Shown here: piece by piece, positions 13,386 to 25,088 of the stretch
Position numbering within the stretch: position 1 is the first letter of the stretch
Layout: the number at the start of each line of letters is the position of its first letter
Assembly: GCF_024679245.1 (NCBI RefSeq)
Contig: NC_090189.1
Span: 37,070,389 to 37,134,388 of the forward strand
DNA from: Pseudorasbora parva
Taxonomy: Eukaryota > Chordata > Actinopteri > Cypriniformes > Gobionidae
DNA: 64,000 bases
Direction of reading: 5' to 3'
Position numbers and translations under genes: made by a program
The notes under the pieces: generated by a model
The model's database searches: none
Seen by the model: the letters and a program-made list of their open reading frames with translations, nothing else
Told to the model about the DNA's origin: nothing

Positions 13386-13718
13386 GAACGTACTCGGTTA
13401 CTTTCGTAACCTCGGTTCCCTGAGAGAGAGGGAACAAGTATTGCGTATGGGAAAAACTCCTTTTCTCGAGAATGTGAAGCAAAACTTTATTAATAAAGGT
13501 ATCTATGTAAAGCGCAGTGCAGCTTCACGGCCATAGCCCGGCACGAGGAACGCTCTGATTGGCCGGGCCGCGGCAACTGCAGGAACCTATGGTGAGGCGG
13601 CTGAGAGGAGCGAACCAATGGGGGCGCTCCAGAGAGACCGCCGAAAAAGGGGGCTAAAAATAGCATACAGGAGGCTATATAAGACCCTGACTCACCATAG
13701 GTGTCAGGTTTTAAAATC
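13386..13718. repeat. DIRS-B left inverted terminal repeat
   Basis: The outer tail GAACGTACTCGGTTACTTTC onward (13386-13438) is specific to this end. From TATTGCGTATGGG onward the sequence is a close inverted match to 18485-18775, including ATTAATAAAGGTATCTATG and GGCTATATAAGACCC. Confidence 0.92.
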
Positions 13719-13768
13719 GACTGAAGCGGCACCTGAGAAGCACGAACACGGCACAGAACGCAATATTT

Positions 13769-13852
13769 GTTCCCTCTCTCTCAGGGAACCGAGGTTACGA
13801 AAGTAACCGAGTACGTTCCCTTTCGAGAGAGGTTCCTCATATTGCATATGGG
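13769..13852. repeat. DIRS-B internal complementary region
   Basis: Reads GTTCCCTCTCTCTCAGGGAA through CGAGTACGTTC, then CCTTTCGAGAGAGGTTCCTC. The first half is the complement of the left tail (13386-13438) and the second half the complement of the right tail (about 18760-18797), meeting at GTTC. This is the template that closes the circular DNA intermediate in known DIRS elements. Confidence 0.9.
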
Positions 13853-14109
13853 AACACAATGTAAAACGCTGTGTGCGCTGACTGACCCAAAATCCCCAAC
13901 TGAATGAGGGAAAGTCAAAAAACCTTTAGAGAGACCGACACAGGCGGGCTTCAAAGGAGAATGAAAGAACCGGAAGAGTCGGTTCGTTTGAACACCTGAC
14001 CGGACATAGTCGGATCTAAGGTAGAGTGTAATGGTGCTATGAACGATTGTGTATAAGCGGAACGCAATAAGCAATCGTGTTGCCAGGGCTGCAGATAGCA
14101 CCCTAGACG

Positions 14110-14990
14110 GAGAAAAGCACTGCTTGTAAAGCTGGGACCTTCAAATTGTAGAATCTGATAAAAGTGGGCGGAGAGGCCCAGCCTGTCGCCGCACAAATAT
14201 ATTCCATGGAAGTGCCACATGACCAAGCCCAAGACAAAGCCATGCCTCTAGAGGAGTGGGCTTTAATGCCTGTAGGACAGGTTAGGTTCTAGACCTATAT
14301 GCTAGTGGGACTGCATCCACCTTCCAGTGTGAGAGTCTGTTTCATGACAGCACAAACTTTAGTGCGGCCACCGAAGCAATGAAGAGCTGATCCGACTGCC
14401 TGAAGGGGGCGGAGCGCTCTAGATATAATCTCAATGCTCTGACTGGGCAGAATAGGTTCGCGTCTTATTCTCTCTGAGGGAAAGGAAGCAGTGAAAAGAC
14501 CTGCATACTGAAGGGGTTGATAGCACTTTCAGCATAAAACCATGCCTCGGTTTGAGCACAACCTTGAAGTTGCTGGACCCAAACTCAAGACAGGAAGGGC
14601 TCACGGAGAGTGCAGGTAAGCCACCCACTCGCTTAACCGAGGCCACAGCCAGCAGAAAAGCAGTTTTGAGTGATATGTGCTTCAAGCTCGTGGTCTGAAG
14701 TGGTTAGGAGGGGGAACCCTTCACGGCTTCTAAAACCATGGCGAGGTCCCAAATAGGAACTGAGAAAGGGGCAAGGCGGGTTGAATCTCCTGGCCCCTTT
14801 AAGAAAACATACAATAAGATCACTTTTCCCTAGTGAATGTGCCGCGATCGGAGCGTGGTTAGCTGCTATGGCGGAGACATATACTTTGAGCATGGAGGGG
14901 GGACGACCCGCGTCCATTAGCTCTTGGAGAAAGCGAGCAGTTCCGCCAGTTCGCATGAGTGTGCGTCGATGTTTTGCGTAGCACACTGGT
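14110..14990 (-). pseudogene. DIRS-B tyrosine recombinase, frameshifted
   Basis: Stands in for a DDE integrase in DIRS elements. Visible in order on the minus strand: ARFLQELMDAG and LKVYVSAIAANHA (about 14930-14870), GKSDLIVCFLKGARRFNPP (about 14830-14775), SLKTAFLLAVASVKRVGGL (about 14670-14615), the box GIKAHSSRGMALSWAW (about 14270-14225) with the HxxR pair, and PTFIRFYNLKVPALQA (about 14165-14120) with the likely catalytic tyrosine. At least three frame changes and an internal stop break it. Confidence 0.82.
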
Positions 14991-15039
14991 TAGAAAACCA
15001 CTGACCACTTCAAAGCAGAGCTGCCAGATAGCGGGGGCT

Positions 15040-15528
15040 CTAGCTTCCGAAATAGTGTTCATAACTTGTCAGAGAGGTTCCTGGATACCCGTTGATGGGC
15101 CATATGTGGAGGGCCCACAGCTCGGGACTGGGATGCCAGATCTTCCCTTTCGTTGGCGTAAAGAGGTATTTCCTCAGCGGAATAGGCCATGGGGCTGTGT
15201 CTGACAGCTGAATCAGTTTGGAGAACCATGTGCGGTTCTTCCAAAGTGGGGCTATTAAAAAGCACAGGCTTGCAGCTGCATCGCGATCGGAGGGAGCATA
15301 TAGAGGGAGTCTGGGCCAACATGGGCCAGGGCATCCCTGCGTTTGCAGAAAAATATTGGGCAGCGTGTGCTGTGCGAGCTGAATCGTTTGCGGGTGAAGG
15401 GACCATCCCCCTGGGGGCATGGGTCCTCTGGATAACATGTCCGGACCCTGATTCAGAATACCTGGCACGTGAGCCGCCCTTAGGGAGCTCAGATTGTGCT
15501 CTGCCCATAAAAGGAGATGCTTAGCCAT
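15040..15528 (-). pseudogene. DIRS-B RNase H end and linker
   Basis: An open segment of 162 residues begins MAKHLLLWAEHNLSSLRAAH, followed by VPGILNQGPDMLSR, the typical end of the DIRS/gypsy RNase H domain. It continues into the linker with LIAPLWKNRTWF and PWPIPLRKYLF. The start codon is probably fortuitous, because the RT and upstream RNase H that should precede it are missing. Confidence 0.85.
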
Positions 15529-15579
15529 GCAGTGAAGAGAGTCTGATCTCGGCTGCCCTTAGCAATTTTATGTACGTTA

Positions 15580-16011
15580 TCAAGACGTGGTGGTTCTTAT
15601 GATGTAAGATGCTCGTTGAGTCTTGAGTCTATGACAGTGACTGTACTGATAAGCCTGCCCCTCGAAGGCGAATCTCAAGAATGGCCTGTAGTGGGGGGGG
15701 TGGGGGTTATCATAACGTGAAAGTATGCGTTTTTCAGATCGATTGTGAAAACCCAATCCCCGGGGCGAATGTGCGCGAGGATTTGTTTCACCGTCAGCAC
15801 CTTGAAATGAGCGTGTCATAAGTGCTTTGTTCAGATGTCTGGAAAATGGGCCTGAGACCGCCATCCATTTTCGGGATGAGGAATTAGCGACAGTAAAAAC
15901 CTGACTCGCTAGCGTCGGGTGTACTGTATCCACCGCTCTCTCCTTTAACAGTTTTAACGCCTCAGCGAGAAGCATGTGACTGACACTGCTTCTTACTGAG
16001 GGCTCGACCAC
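15580..16011 (-). pseudogene. DIRS-B reverse transcriptase, N-terminal half only
   Basis: Residues resembling the fingers part of the RT are present, ending with HYRPFLRFAFEGQAYQYSHC, which equals RPFLRFAFEG-AYQY in related elements. The following PFGL, palm and YxDD motifs are absent, and RNase H follows within about 60 bp. An internal deletion has removed the catalytic core. Confidence 0.78.
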
Positions 16012-16989
16012 GGCTTGAATCGCGGGGGTCTGCGAGCAAAACTGTAGCGAGAACCTTGTTTTATATGTTCAACACCCAATATTATAAACCAGGATTGGCC
16101 TGGGCTTGTGAAGCCAGGGCTTGAATTAGATTCAGGGGCTGGTCGCTTAGTAATATGGGCCTGTTAACCCGGTTGCTTGTGTTGTAACACTGCTTGTAAC
16201 ACTGTGGGGATAGTGGTAGGTTTCGGCGGTGCAGGCTTTGCAGTGGGCGCGCGCCTCACATTTATATTTTGTGTGTGAGAGTGGACTTTGTGAAAAGTGC
16301 TTGGGTGCAGGAGTGCAGACTGTAAAGTGGGCACATTTGCTACATAGAAAAGCTCTTTTGTGTGTAGTGTAAACAATGTGCAGTGGCGCGCAACCTACGT
16401 AGAATACCCACGGTGCAAACCAGTGAGCGAGTCCACAGGGATAAACGCACACAGCATTAGTGTGCAGACGAGCGTGTTTAACACAGGCTAGTTGACTGCA
16501 ATATTTCATCTCCAGTCACTTAACTTAAGGGAACTGGGAGAATGTAAGGAAGTGCGGGTGGTATGGGAGCCATTCCACAATGCTGTTATGCTCTAGTCTA
16601 GACTGAAAGCGCGCGTGCAGACAAGCGTGTTTGACCACAGGCTAGTTGACTGCAATAAGGCTAGTTGACTTTATATGGTGTAATCCGGCCGCGGCGGGAT
16701 TTATTTGTGATTTTGTGGGGCTGAATTAACAGCGCTTATGTAGGGGTGCACACTGTGTAGTGGACACTTTGTCTACAGTGTAAAAACCTTTCCAGCCGCC
16801 TGAATAAAGGGGACTGGAAGTGATAGAGTGAAAAAAGGGCTTAGCTTGGCAGCCATTTTCCGACGCCCTTATGCTCTGACAGTGAGCGCGTGCTATGACG
16901 TAAGTCGCGCTCTAGTCAGCAAACGCGCTGTGGAAGGGGCAGCGAGAATGTTCTTGACGTACCCAACAGCCCGAGCTCGCTCGTCTAAC

Positions 16990-18240
16990 TTACTCTAGTA
17001 TTCTCTGTCCGCGGCGGTTCTTAGCGCGACGGAACGAGAGAAGCGTCTGTCCGCGGCGCTTCAGCACGGCGGCGGTAGAATGAGCACAGCGAGAGCTTCG
17101 GCTCGAGTTAGTTTATTTACTCCAGTATTCTCTGTCCGCGGCGATAGTGCGACTGAACGAGAGAAGAGGAAGCATGAGGAAAAACTCTGTCCGCGGCGCT
17201 TCTAGCACGGCGAGAGCTTTAGCTCGAGTTTGTTTATTCACTATAGTATTCTCTGTCCGCGGCGGTTCTTAGCGCGACGGAACGAGAGAAGAAAGCGTGA
17301 GGACGGCTGCATCTGTCCGCGGCGCTTCAGCACGGCGAGAGCTTCGGCTCGAGTTAGTTTATTCACTCTAGTATTCTCTGTCCGCGGCGATAGTGCGACT
17401 GAACGAGAGAATTGGAAGCGTGAGGAAAAACTCTGTCCGCGGCGCTTCTAGTACGGCGAGAGCTTCAGCTCGAGTTTGTTTATTCACTCTAGTACGTTAT
17501 TCTCTGTCCGCGGCGATAGTGCGACTGAACGAGAGAATTGGAAGCTTTAGGAAAAACTCTGTCCGCGGCGCTTCTAGCACGACGAGAGCTTCAGCTCGAG
17601 TTTGTTTATTCACTCTAGTATTCTCTGTCCGCGGCGCTAGTGCGACTGAACGAGAGAAGAGGAAGCGTGAGGAAAAACTCTGTCCGCAGCGCGTATAGCA
17701 CGGCGAGCTTCGGCTCGAGTTAGTTTATTCACTCTAGTATTCTCTGTCCGCGGCGACAGCGCGACTGAACGAGAGAATTGGAGGAGTGAGGAAACTCTGT
17801 CCGCGGCGCTTCTTCAGCACGGCGAGAGCTTCGGCTCGAGTTAGTTTATTCACTCTAGTATTCTCTGTCCGCGGCGATAGCGCGACTGAACTAGAGAAGA
17901 GGAAGAGTGAGGAAAAGCTCCGTCTGTCCGCGGCGCCTCCTCAGCGCGACGGTATAGTGACGAGAGCTTCGGCTCGAGTTCGCCTATTCACTCTAGTATT
18001 CTCTGTCCGGGGCTGTAGTGCGACGGAATGAGAGAAGAGTGAGGACAACTCTGCGGCAGCGGCGGAAGAAGAGCCGCGGAGGCGGCAGAGTGAAGAGAGC
18101 TTCGGCTTGAGTTTGCTCATGTCCTCTAACATTCTCTCTTTCCGCGGCGCTATTCAGCGCGACGGAATGAGAGAAGAGGGAGAGTGAGAAGAGCTCCATC
18201 TTTCCGCGGCGCTAAACGGCGCGGCGGAACGAGAGAGTCC
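16990..18240. repeat. GC-rich tandem array in DIRS-B, about 119-138-bp units
   Basis: Ten units can be counted from the starts of TTCTCTGTCCGCGGCG-type blocks at 17001, 17128, 17249, 17374, 17500, 17621, 17740, 17861, 17999 and 18132. Each unit also has GAGAGCTTCGGCTCGAGTT and a CACTCTAGTA block. CpG-dense and SacII-site rich. Open frames through it (for example 17230-17698) are repeat translation. It lies between the right terminal repeat and the RT, that is, in the element's leader. Confidence 0.92.
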
Positions 18241-18484
18241 TCGCATAGAATAAGCCTGTAAGCTCTAGAAGTGGCGTTGCAGCGGCAACACACACACAAA
18301 CACATACACACACACTCAACATAGACACACAGTATAAAGGATATATAACGCCGGATGGCGCAGCAGGAACGCAGGTGGCTGAAGGCGGAGACCCGAGGGG
18401 AATCCGGCGTCCTCAGGGCTGCAGGAATGTTCCGCTGGTTGCTTTTCGACGGCGGTTTGCTTGATTCCGGAGGTCAGCGACGGT

Positions 18485-18797
18485 GTCGCTGAAGGAGATA
18501 AAATCTGACACCTATGTGAGTCAGGGTCTTATATAGCCTCCTGTATGCTATTTTTAGCCGCCTTTTTCGGCGGTCTCTCTGGAGCGCCCCCATTGGTTCG
18601 CTCCTCTCAGCCGCCTCACCATAGCTTCCTGCAGTTGCCGCGGCCGGGCCAATCAGAGCACTCCTCGCGCCGGGCTATGGCCGTGCAGCTGCACTGCGCT
18701 TTACATAGATACCTTTATTAATAAAGTTTTGCTTCACATTCTCGAGAAAAGGAGTTTTTCCCATACGCAATACGAGGAACCTCTCTCGAAAGGGAAC
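18485..18797. repeat. DIRS-B right inverted terminal repeat
   Basis: Inverted copy of 13430-13718 with about 95% visible identity, then its own tail CGAGGAACCTCTCTCGAAAG followed by GGAAC. In the minus orientation it would carry the promoter; a TATATAAG-type box lies within it (about 18529-18536, minus strand). Confidence 0.9.
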
Positions 18798-19848
18798 TAG
18801 GTTTCTACATTTTTTACTAGCTCTGTCCATGTGATAAATGCACTTTCTTAAATGAGCGAGTTTTCAACTTTATCTTCAATAATTGGCCTTGAATCACATT
18901 CATTCTCTCTCTTAAAAACAATGTGACCACTGACCAAATATTTTTATATTTTTCATCGTCCATTTATTTAATTTTATTTGTGTGTGTGTGTGTGCGCGCC
19001 ATGAATCTAATAAAAAGCTGGTTTTGTTCTCAGGAGAAGAGTCTTGTTCTCATGTTTCCCAAAGTCTGTGTTTTGAAACTTGTGTGTTGTCATTTTAAAA
19101 TGACCCCATTATAGCCTCCTTTATCCTGTTGTTTGTGGATTTTACATGAGGCATATTTCTTTGTGCAGACAGGTATATTTTTCTTTCATATGGTTTTACG
19201 TGTCATTTTGTAAACTACAATAAACCCTATGCTGACAGGCTAAGTGACGATAAGGCTATGATGTGTGTCCATGTCCTCTAAATTTGTCACAATTCATCAG
19301 TGTGAGTGCCCGTGATCACCACCAGAGGGCACTCCACCCTGGACTGTCATTCCATCACAAACTACATTACCCATAATCCTTGAACTCATTAGCACTCACT
19401 GTTTACACCTGTGTCTCATCACCTCATTACCTCTGCCTATATATACCTTGTTCACTCTGTCATTCATTGCGAAGTCTTGTTTAGTGTCACAACTGCATTT
19501 CTGAGCGTTTCTCTGGTTTCATGTATCTTGGTCTTTGATTTCTTGCCTTCTCCGTGGATTACCCTTTTGCCTGTTCCTTCTGTTTTGTTTGCCTTTTCGA
19601 ACTGCCTACTTGTGTATGAACTTTTGCCTGTTTTATGGACTACGACTTTGGATTACCCTTTAATAAATACTGCGTGTGGATCTTCAACCTTCTGTCTTAG
19701 AGCAGCTCGTTACAAAATTAAGAAACGGGAAAGTAAAGTAATAAGTAGTGAAGTTACTTTTCAAACGCAGTAACTAGTAAAGTAATCTCATTACAATTTA
19801 CAGAAGTAACTAACTAATTACTTTTTTTGAGTAACTACCCCAACACTG

Positions 19849-20340
19849 CCTGAGACCCTACCATTCCCTTCAGGGACCAGGTGGTGGACCCAGCCCTGGC
19901 TTTTCTCTATCTCATCTGTGCTCTGCAGTTATATGTGGACGGAATGCAAAGCTTTAGGACCTAAGACCAGCTCTTCGTTTGTTGCAGAGGCCAGCAGAAG
20001 GGAAAGGCTGTCTCTAAGCAGTGGTTAGTCCACTGGATAGTGGATGCTAATGTCTTGGCATATCAGTCCCAAGACACACCTTGCCCATTTAAATTGCGAG
20101 CACACTCAAGTGTTGCCTCCTCATGGGTGCTGGCTTAAAGCGCCTTGCTAACAGATATTTGCAGAGCTGCAGGCTGGGAAACTCCAGATAGATTAGCTGA
20201 AGTAGAGTTTTCTAGAAATGGCTAACCCTAATGACCCAAATAACTTCCACATTTCACCTTTCTAGAGCAGGATGTGGCTTCCGCAGCATTTCATTTTCCA
20301 AAAGGCCAAATAGTCCATGAGACTCCAGTGGTTCAACCTT
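19849..20340 (+). pseudogene. DIRS-A, last part (recombinase C-terminal end)
   Basis: Starts with the duplicated CCTGAGAC, then continues in recombinase-like frames: KGKAVSKQWLVHWIVDANVL (about 20002-20060), CPFKLRAHSSVASSWVLA (about 20085-20135) and DICRAAGWETPD (about 20155-20190). The HxxR arginine is already lost (HSSV) and the tyrosine box is not recognisable. The DIRS-A terminal repeat was not found. Confidence 0.72.
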
Positions 20341-21370
20341 AATTTTAATGAAACAATGAGAATAATTTTGGGTGCAAAAAACAAACAAACAAAATTAATG
20401 ACTTTATTCAACAATTAAGTCTAGCCTGTGTCAGTCTCCTACGCAGTTTACGCAGCAGTGCAGTGCTTTCAAATTCTACAGCCGACGCTAACGTAAACTG
20501 CAAATGAGACTGGCACAGGTATGAAGTATTTTTTGAATAAAGTTATTTTTGTTTGTTTTTGAACACAAAGACTATTTAATTAAAAGTTTAGTTTAGTTTA
20601 CTGTATTGATTTATGAAGCACATTTCAAAACAACAGAGGTTGTAACCAAAGTGCTGTACAAGAAAAATCAAAACATAATTATATTTGATCTAAAACCATT
20701 GAGGTCACATGAGAAAACATTTACACAATCAGTTAAAATATAAAGAATACAAATGAGTTAAAGATGATTTAAAAGTAGCAACAGAGGGTGAAGATCTAAT
20801 ATTAAGAGGGAGCCTGTTCAAGTAGTATAAAGTATTTAAACTATTTAATCAAAAATTAATTGCGCTGCTGTTTATGGAGGGGTTAGAGATCTCTCGGATT
20901 TCATCAAAAATATCTTCATTTGTTTTCTGAAGATGAACGAAGGTCTTACGGGTTTGGAACAACATAAGGGTGAGGAATTAATGACATAATTTTCATTTTA
21001 CCTCATGGGGACCAAAAAATGTCCCCACAAGGACAATAATTTCAAATATTGCCATCTTTGTGGGGACATTTGGTGCCCATGTAGGGTTTACTAGGACACA
21101 CACACACACACGTTTGTTTTTGTGACATATGGGGGACATTACATAGGCGTAATGGTTTTTATACTGTACAAACCGTATTTTCTATCCCCTTACACTGCCC
21201 CTGCCCCTAAACCGACCCATCACAGGAAACATTCTGCATTTTTACTTTCTCAAAAAACTCATCCTGTATGATTTATAAGCATTTTGAAAAGTGGGGACAT
21301 GGCTAATGTCCTCATATTTCACCCTCTCCTTGTAATACCTATGTCATACCCATGTCATTATACACATTTG
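20340..21370. other. cluster of small dispersed fish repeats, no gene
   Basis: 20335-20590 is a fold-back MITE (mirrored CAGTTTACG and AGTCTC blocks). 20590-20860 is an old repeat fragment (AAGTGCTGTACAAG). 20900-21000 is one arm of the GAAGATGAACGAAGGTCTTA family. 21000-21370 is a common fish repeat with GGGGACATTTGG and CCCTAAACCGACCC blocks. Confidence 0.6.
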
Positions 21371-21559
21371 GGTCACATTTACATTTACATTTAATCATTT
21401 AGCAGACGCTTTTATCCAAAGCGAGGATAAGAGCTGTAAGAAATCTCAATTAATTAGCACAATACACAACAATTTTTTTTTTTTTTTTAAGACATCTACA
21501 ACAAAAACTCACATACGCAAAATGCCGAACACTGGATTTTGATAGCTATGATAACAACC

Positions 21560-21590
<31 letters not shown>

Positions 21591-21600
21591 ACACACACGG
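21370..21600. repeat. fish ACATTTAATCATTTAGCAGACG repeat core and poly(C)-(AC)n tract
   Basis: At 21377-21425 is the widespread fish sequence ending GCAGACGCTTTTATCC. At about 21558-21598 a run of about 20 C is followed by about 10 AC units. Confidence 0.75.
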
Positions 21601-22628
21601 TCACAAATATTATAAAGGATGATAAAAATGACCAGATGACATGATGCTCTTACTTTACATTATATGTTATGTCCATTTTCAGGCACATGATGGCAGTATA
21701 GTCCACATAAGAGATGCAGACAGGAGTGTTGGACCAATACATTCATGAACATGAATAATTAGACCAGGAGGTATGACAATTTATATGAGGCAGTTTCTTA
21801 TGAAACTAAGATGGCCAGGAAACCTTGAACATTTATCAGCCATGGGAATTGACTCTTGCAGTACAAGATTCAACAAGTTTCTATCTTAACCGATTTATAT
21901 CTTCTGCATTGTTCTTCACTGGTTTAGACTTTTTTTGAGGAATGCAAACTGTTTATGAACCCAGTGCAAAACAAATGTCAAGTATGTCTCATCCAAGCAT
22001 AAAAAAATACATTTTTAATATTTTCAATACAACATTGCGTCATTGCGCAGCCCGTTTTTTGCAATTTCAGCGTAAAATTATTAATGCAACCATATCTTTC
22101 AGTTCCTCTGCAAGTATAGCAACACCGAAGTGAACTTCCTCAGCTGAGATGGCAATATGGTATCTGTTCTTCTTTCAGTTTATGTTATAAATATCTGTGC
22201 TTTTCATTAGCATTGCCTAAAATGGCTTCAGGAGATGCTGACAGGTTTGAACATGATTCTGACTGAAATTTACAGCGAAAGTGGGACAAACCCTGGAGCG
22301 AAGAGGGAGGAAGGAATTCATAATAGTAAAAAAAAAAAAAGGAAAAAAGGACTGTCCCAGTCTCTATTCCAGTATTTTTAATCTGTCCTGGTGCTCATAA
22401 ATTAATCTGTGCACTACAAAGTGGTCTATACCATGGGATACACATTTTTAAAAGTTCCTTTTTACATTTATGGTTTCCCAAATTATTTCTGCAGATGCAC
22501 TAAACCCCCTAGGGTTATTATTTAATATACAACAATACTATGGGCAAGACTATTTACATCGTTGAATTTTTTTAATTTTTTAATTTTTTTTTTTTAGTTT
22601 GATTGTCATTTCTACTCTGGTTAATTTT
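21601..22628. other. AT-rich intergenic DNA upstream of arhgap26
   Basis: No gene seen. The piece at about 22130-22320 is non-repetitive and moderately GC, so it is a possible distal regulatory element. Poly(A) and poly(T) tracts occur at 22329-22341 and 22565-22600. Confidence 0.4.
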
Positions 22629-22898
<270 letters not shown>

Positions 22899-22954
22899 TG
22901 TTCAATGGGTTGTACAGTGGGAAAAATGTGAACTGTAGGCTACTAACATGCAAT

Positions 22955-23485
22955 GAAATCCCCGCATCGTTGTGACATCATCGCTCACCAACATCCAACC
23001 AATCACGTTCTTATCCCGTCGCATACAAAGCGTGCGTGCCGCGTTCACAGCCCGCTCCGGAATCCCGCGACACGATTGGCCGAAAGGCATGTCAATCACA
23101 GGATTATCCGCTTCATGGTAGGTTGGTACAGACGCGTTTAAAAACGCCCAAGCAGGAGTCCGCGATTACCGCGTTTTGTTTTATCATCATCATCATCATC
23201 ACCCTACGGAGGAACATTATGACGCCGTCATGAGAAGCGCTGGGGCATTCCGTGGATTCCCTCGATAGACAGTTCGCTCCACAATTTTCAGGTTTTTTCT
23301 TTCTTTCTTTCAGCAACGGCGTTGTAGAAGAGATGCACTTGTGATTTTTTTGTCAGACAGCATCCGTTTCCGACTACAGCTATGTAGTTTCCACTTCTAT
23401 GTCTTCTATTATTAGTCAAAGTTGCGTTTAACTTGCATCTGCATTGCATTACACTCTTGTCCTGGGCTGTGGATCTGGAGGAAAC
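22955..23485 (+). promoter_or_regulatory. arhgap26: arhgap26 promoter region and 5' UTR (inferred)
   Basis: A CpG-richer block directly upstream of the first coding exon. It contains CCAAT motifs (CCAATCACG at about 22999; reverse, GATTGGCC, at about 23074), a TTTAAAA box at about 23138 and a short (ATC)n run at 23183-23203. The transcription start cannot be placed exactly. The downstream part probably forms the 5' UTR. Confidence 0.5.
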
Positions 23486-23639
23486 ATGGGATTGCCTGCG
23501 CTAGAGTTCAGCGACTGCTATCTGGACAGCCCGCAGTTCCGAGAGAGGCTGAAGTCTCACGAAATGGAATTAGAGAAGACCAACAAGTTCATCAAGGAGC
23601 TGATTAAGGATGGGAAAGCTTTAATTCAAGCTCTGAAAA
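23486..23639 (+). CDS. arhgap26: arhgap26 (GRAF1) first coding exon
   Basis: ARHGAP26 is a BAR-PH-RhoGAP-SH3 protein that binds curved membranes and FAK, inactivates RhoA/Cdc42 and acts in CLIC/GEEC endocytosis and myoblast fusion. The exon encodes the first 51 residues, [20 protein letters not shown] through [12 protein letters not shown], almost identical to mammalian GRAF1 and forming the start of BAR helix 1. ATG context GAAACATGG is favourable. The exon ends in phase 1 at a GTAAGA donor, the same K/N position as the mammalian protein. Paralogues ARHGAP10 and ARHGAP42 share this start (MGLP.LEFS), but the neighbouring fgf1 supports arhgap26. Remaining exons are beyond the right edge. Confidence 0.93.
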
Positions 23640-24939
23640 GTAAGATAAGTTTGCTTTGCTTATGAATGTGGACTTTGTTTATTAATCTGTAACAGTTTGT
23701 TTATTACACAAGACAACGAAACAAAGGTCGAATATATTTTGACGGATTATTACTTAATGTCAGGGCATAATAGAGAGCTTAACTAGCCTACTTTTAAGTG
23801 TGTTTGGATACACAATTCTTTCAATAATGTCAATTTTAAGACAATCATAAATTAAAATCACATCCATGGCCCCCAAAAGATTCTCAAGTCACACTTAAAT
23901 GCCATTTGCATTAAACAAGGGGTCCCCCCCTTGTGTCTGCAGCAATGATTTTAACTAGTAATTACAATAGGAGTTCTAGCAGAATGGCAACACTTTTTCA
24001 TCACATTAACTTCGAACAGGTTCAACTAACATTTCAGAAGTACATCGCACTGTCCCCCTGGTGTCCCGCAGTGACCCACAGATACACCCGCCTGAAATTT
24101 CCACTCCCCATTACCTTTCAAAACAAACACTCTGACCCCAGCAGAACAAGCGCTTACTAGAACTCACATCCAGTTGGAACTGATAGCCGGCTCTCTGTGT
24201 TGACCCAAGAGACATGTCCTAAGACGTAAGGTGTTGAATACAATACTGAGGCGTGTCACGGCTTCCAAGTTTGACAGCTTTAAAATTCCTCTGGGTTTGA
24301 GTTGTATAGCTGGAAAAAGCCTCCTCTTTGATGTGGTTCCTAATACTGGAATCAGCAGTTTTACTCACATTTGTCAGGGCAAGTCCTGGTTAAGCCCTGA
24401 AAATGAAGATGTTTGCTTGTTTCTCTATCACTCTTTTGCCAACATAAAATAAGTCAGCTTGACATTTCACTAACCTGATCTCACGAGGAAATGTCTTACG
24501 AAGTTGCAATTTTGTACAATGTAGGACTGTAGGAAACTGAGCATGAGCTGCACGCCTGGTCGTATGCAAATGTGCCAAGGACTTTGTATGAATTTGCCTC
24601 TAATTTGCCAAAATGTAAAATAATTGGGTCGATGATGTGGCGTGTCAATTCTGGTGTCCAAACTAATATTAAAAATATATTAAATACACTACATTTAATG
24701 ACTCGACTTCCCCCTCTTAATTACTAATGTGGGTATTCATGATAAATAATTAATTTTTAAGGAACTATTGAACTTAAAAGTCTCAAAATGTAATTCCAGG
24801 TAACTGTCCTGGCTAAAAATCTGAATACAAAAATGTAACAGATTAATACAAATACAATAGATAAATACAACATTATTGTATTTATGTTTTCAATGATACC
24901 TACACATATAGTGATAGTACTAAGCTTATTTACATTTGT

Positions 24940-25017
24940 ATGACAGAAATTGTGCCTATAAGTTACAAACGTATATTTGTAAGTTTACAAAAAAAATAAA
25001 AAAAAAATAAAAAAAAT

Positions 25018-25088
<71 letters not shown>

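Larger units (their letters stand above)
13386..18797 (-). mobile_element. DIRS-B: near full-length but deleted DIRS retrotransposon
   Basis: A 5.4-kb element with textbook DIRS architecture on the minus strand. An inverted terminal repeat of about 290 bp occurs at 13430-13718 and, inverted, at 18485-18775. Each side has a different outermost tail. An internal complementary region at 13769-13852 is the complement of both tails joined. The order on the minus strand is right repeat, GC-rich tandem array (16990-18240), RT N-terminal half, RNase H end, tyrosine recombinase, internal complementary region, left repeat. The RT palm with YxDD is absent, so the copy is defective. No conventional target duplication; both edges share GAAC. 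Confidence 0.9.
12807..19848. mobile_element. hAT-type element (non-autonomous) interrupted by DIRS-B
   Basis: Ends CAGTGTTGGGGGTAACGAG and ...ACTACCCCAACACTG, with exact 8-bp target duplications CCTGAGAC at 12799-12806 and 19849-19856, as expected for hAT. Its own sequence is 12807-13385 plus 18798-19848; the rest is DIRS-B. No hAT transposase is recognised. Removing DIRS-B rejoins TTTCAACT and TAGGTTTCTAC around one GAAC. The open frame at 19411-19773 is shadow sequence in this element. Confidence 0.88.

Noticed and set aside
17230..18031. Three arginine-rich frames
   Set aside because: They are repeat translations of the GC-rich tandem array in DIRS-B, on the strand opposite to the element's genes.
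19411..19773. 120-aa hydrophobic frame
   Set aside because: It lies inside the hAT element in a sequence type that recurs in fish genomes, with no domain or splice support.
23422..23607. Overlapping 61-aa frame across arhgap26 exon 1
   Set aside because: Shadow frame; only the frame beginning at 23486 matches the GRAF family.
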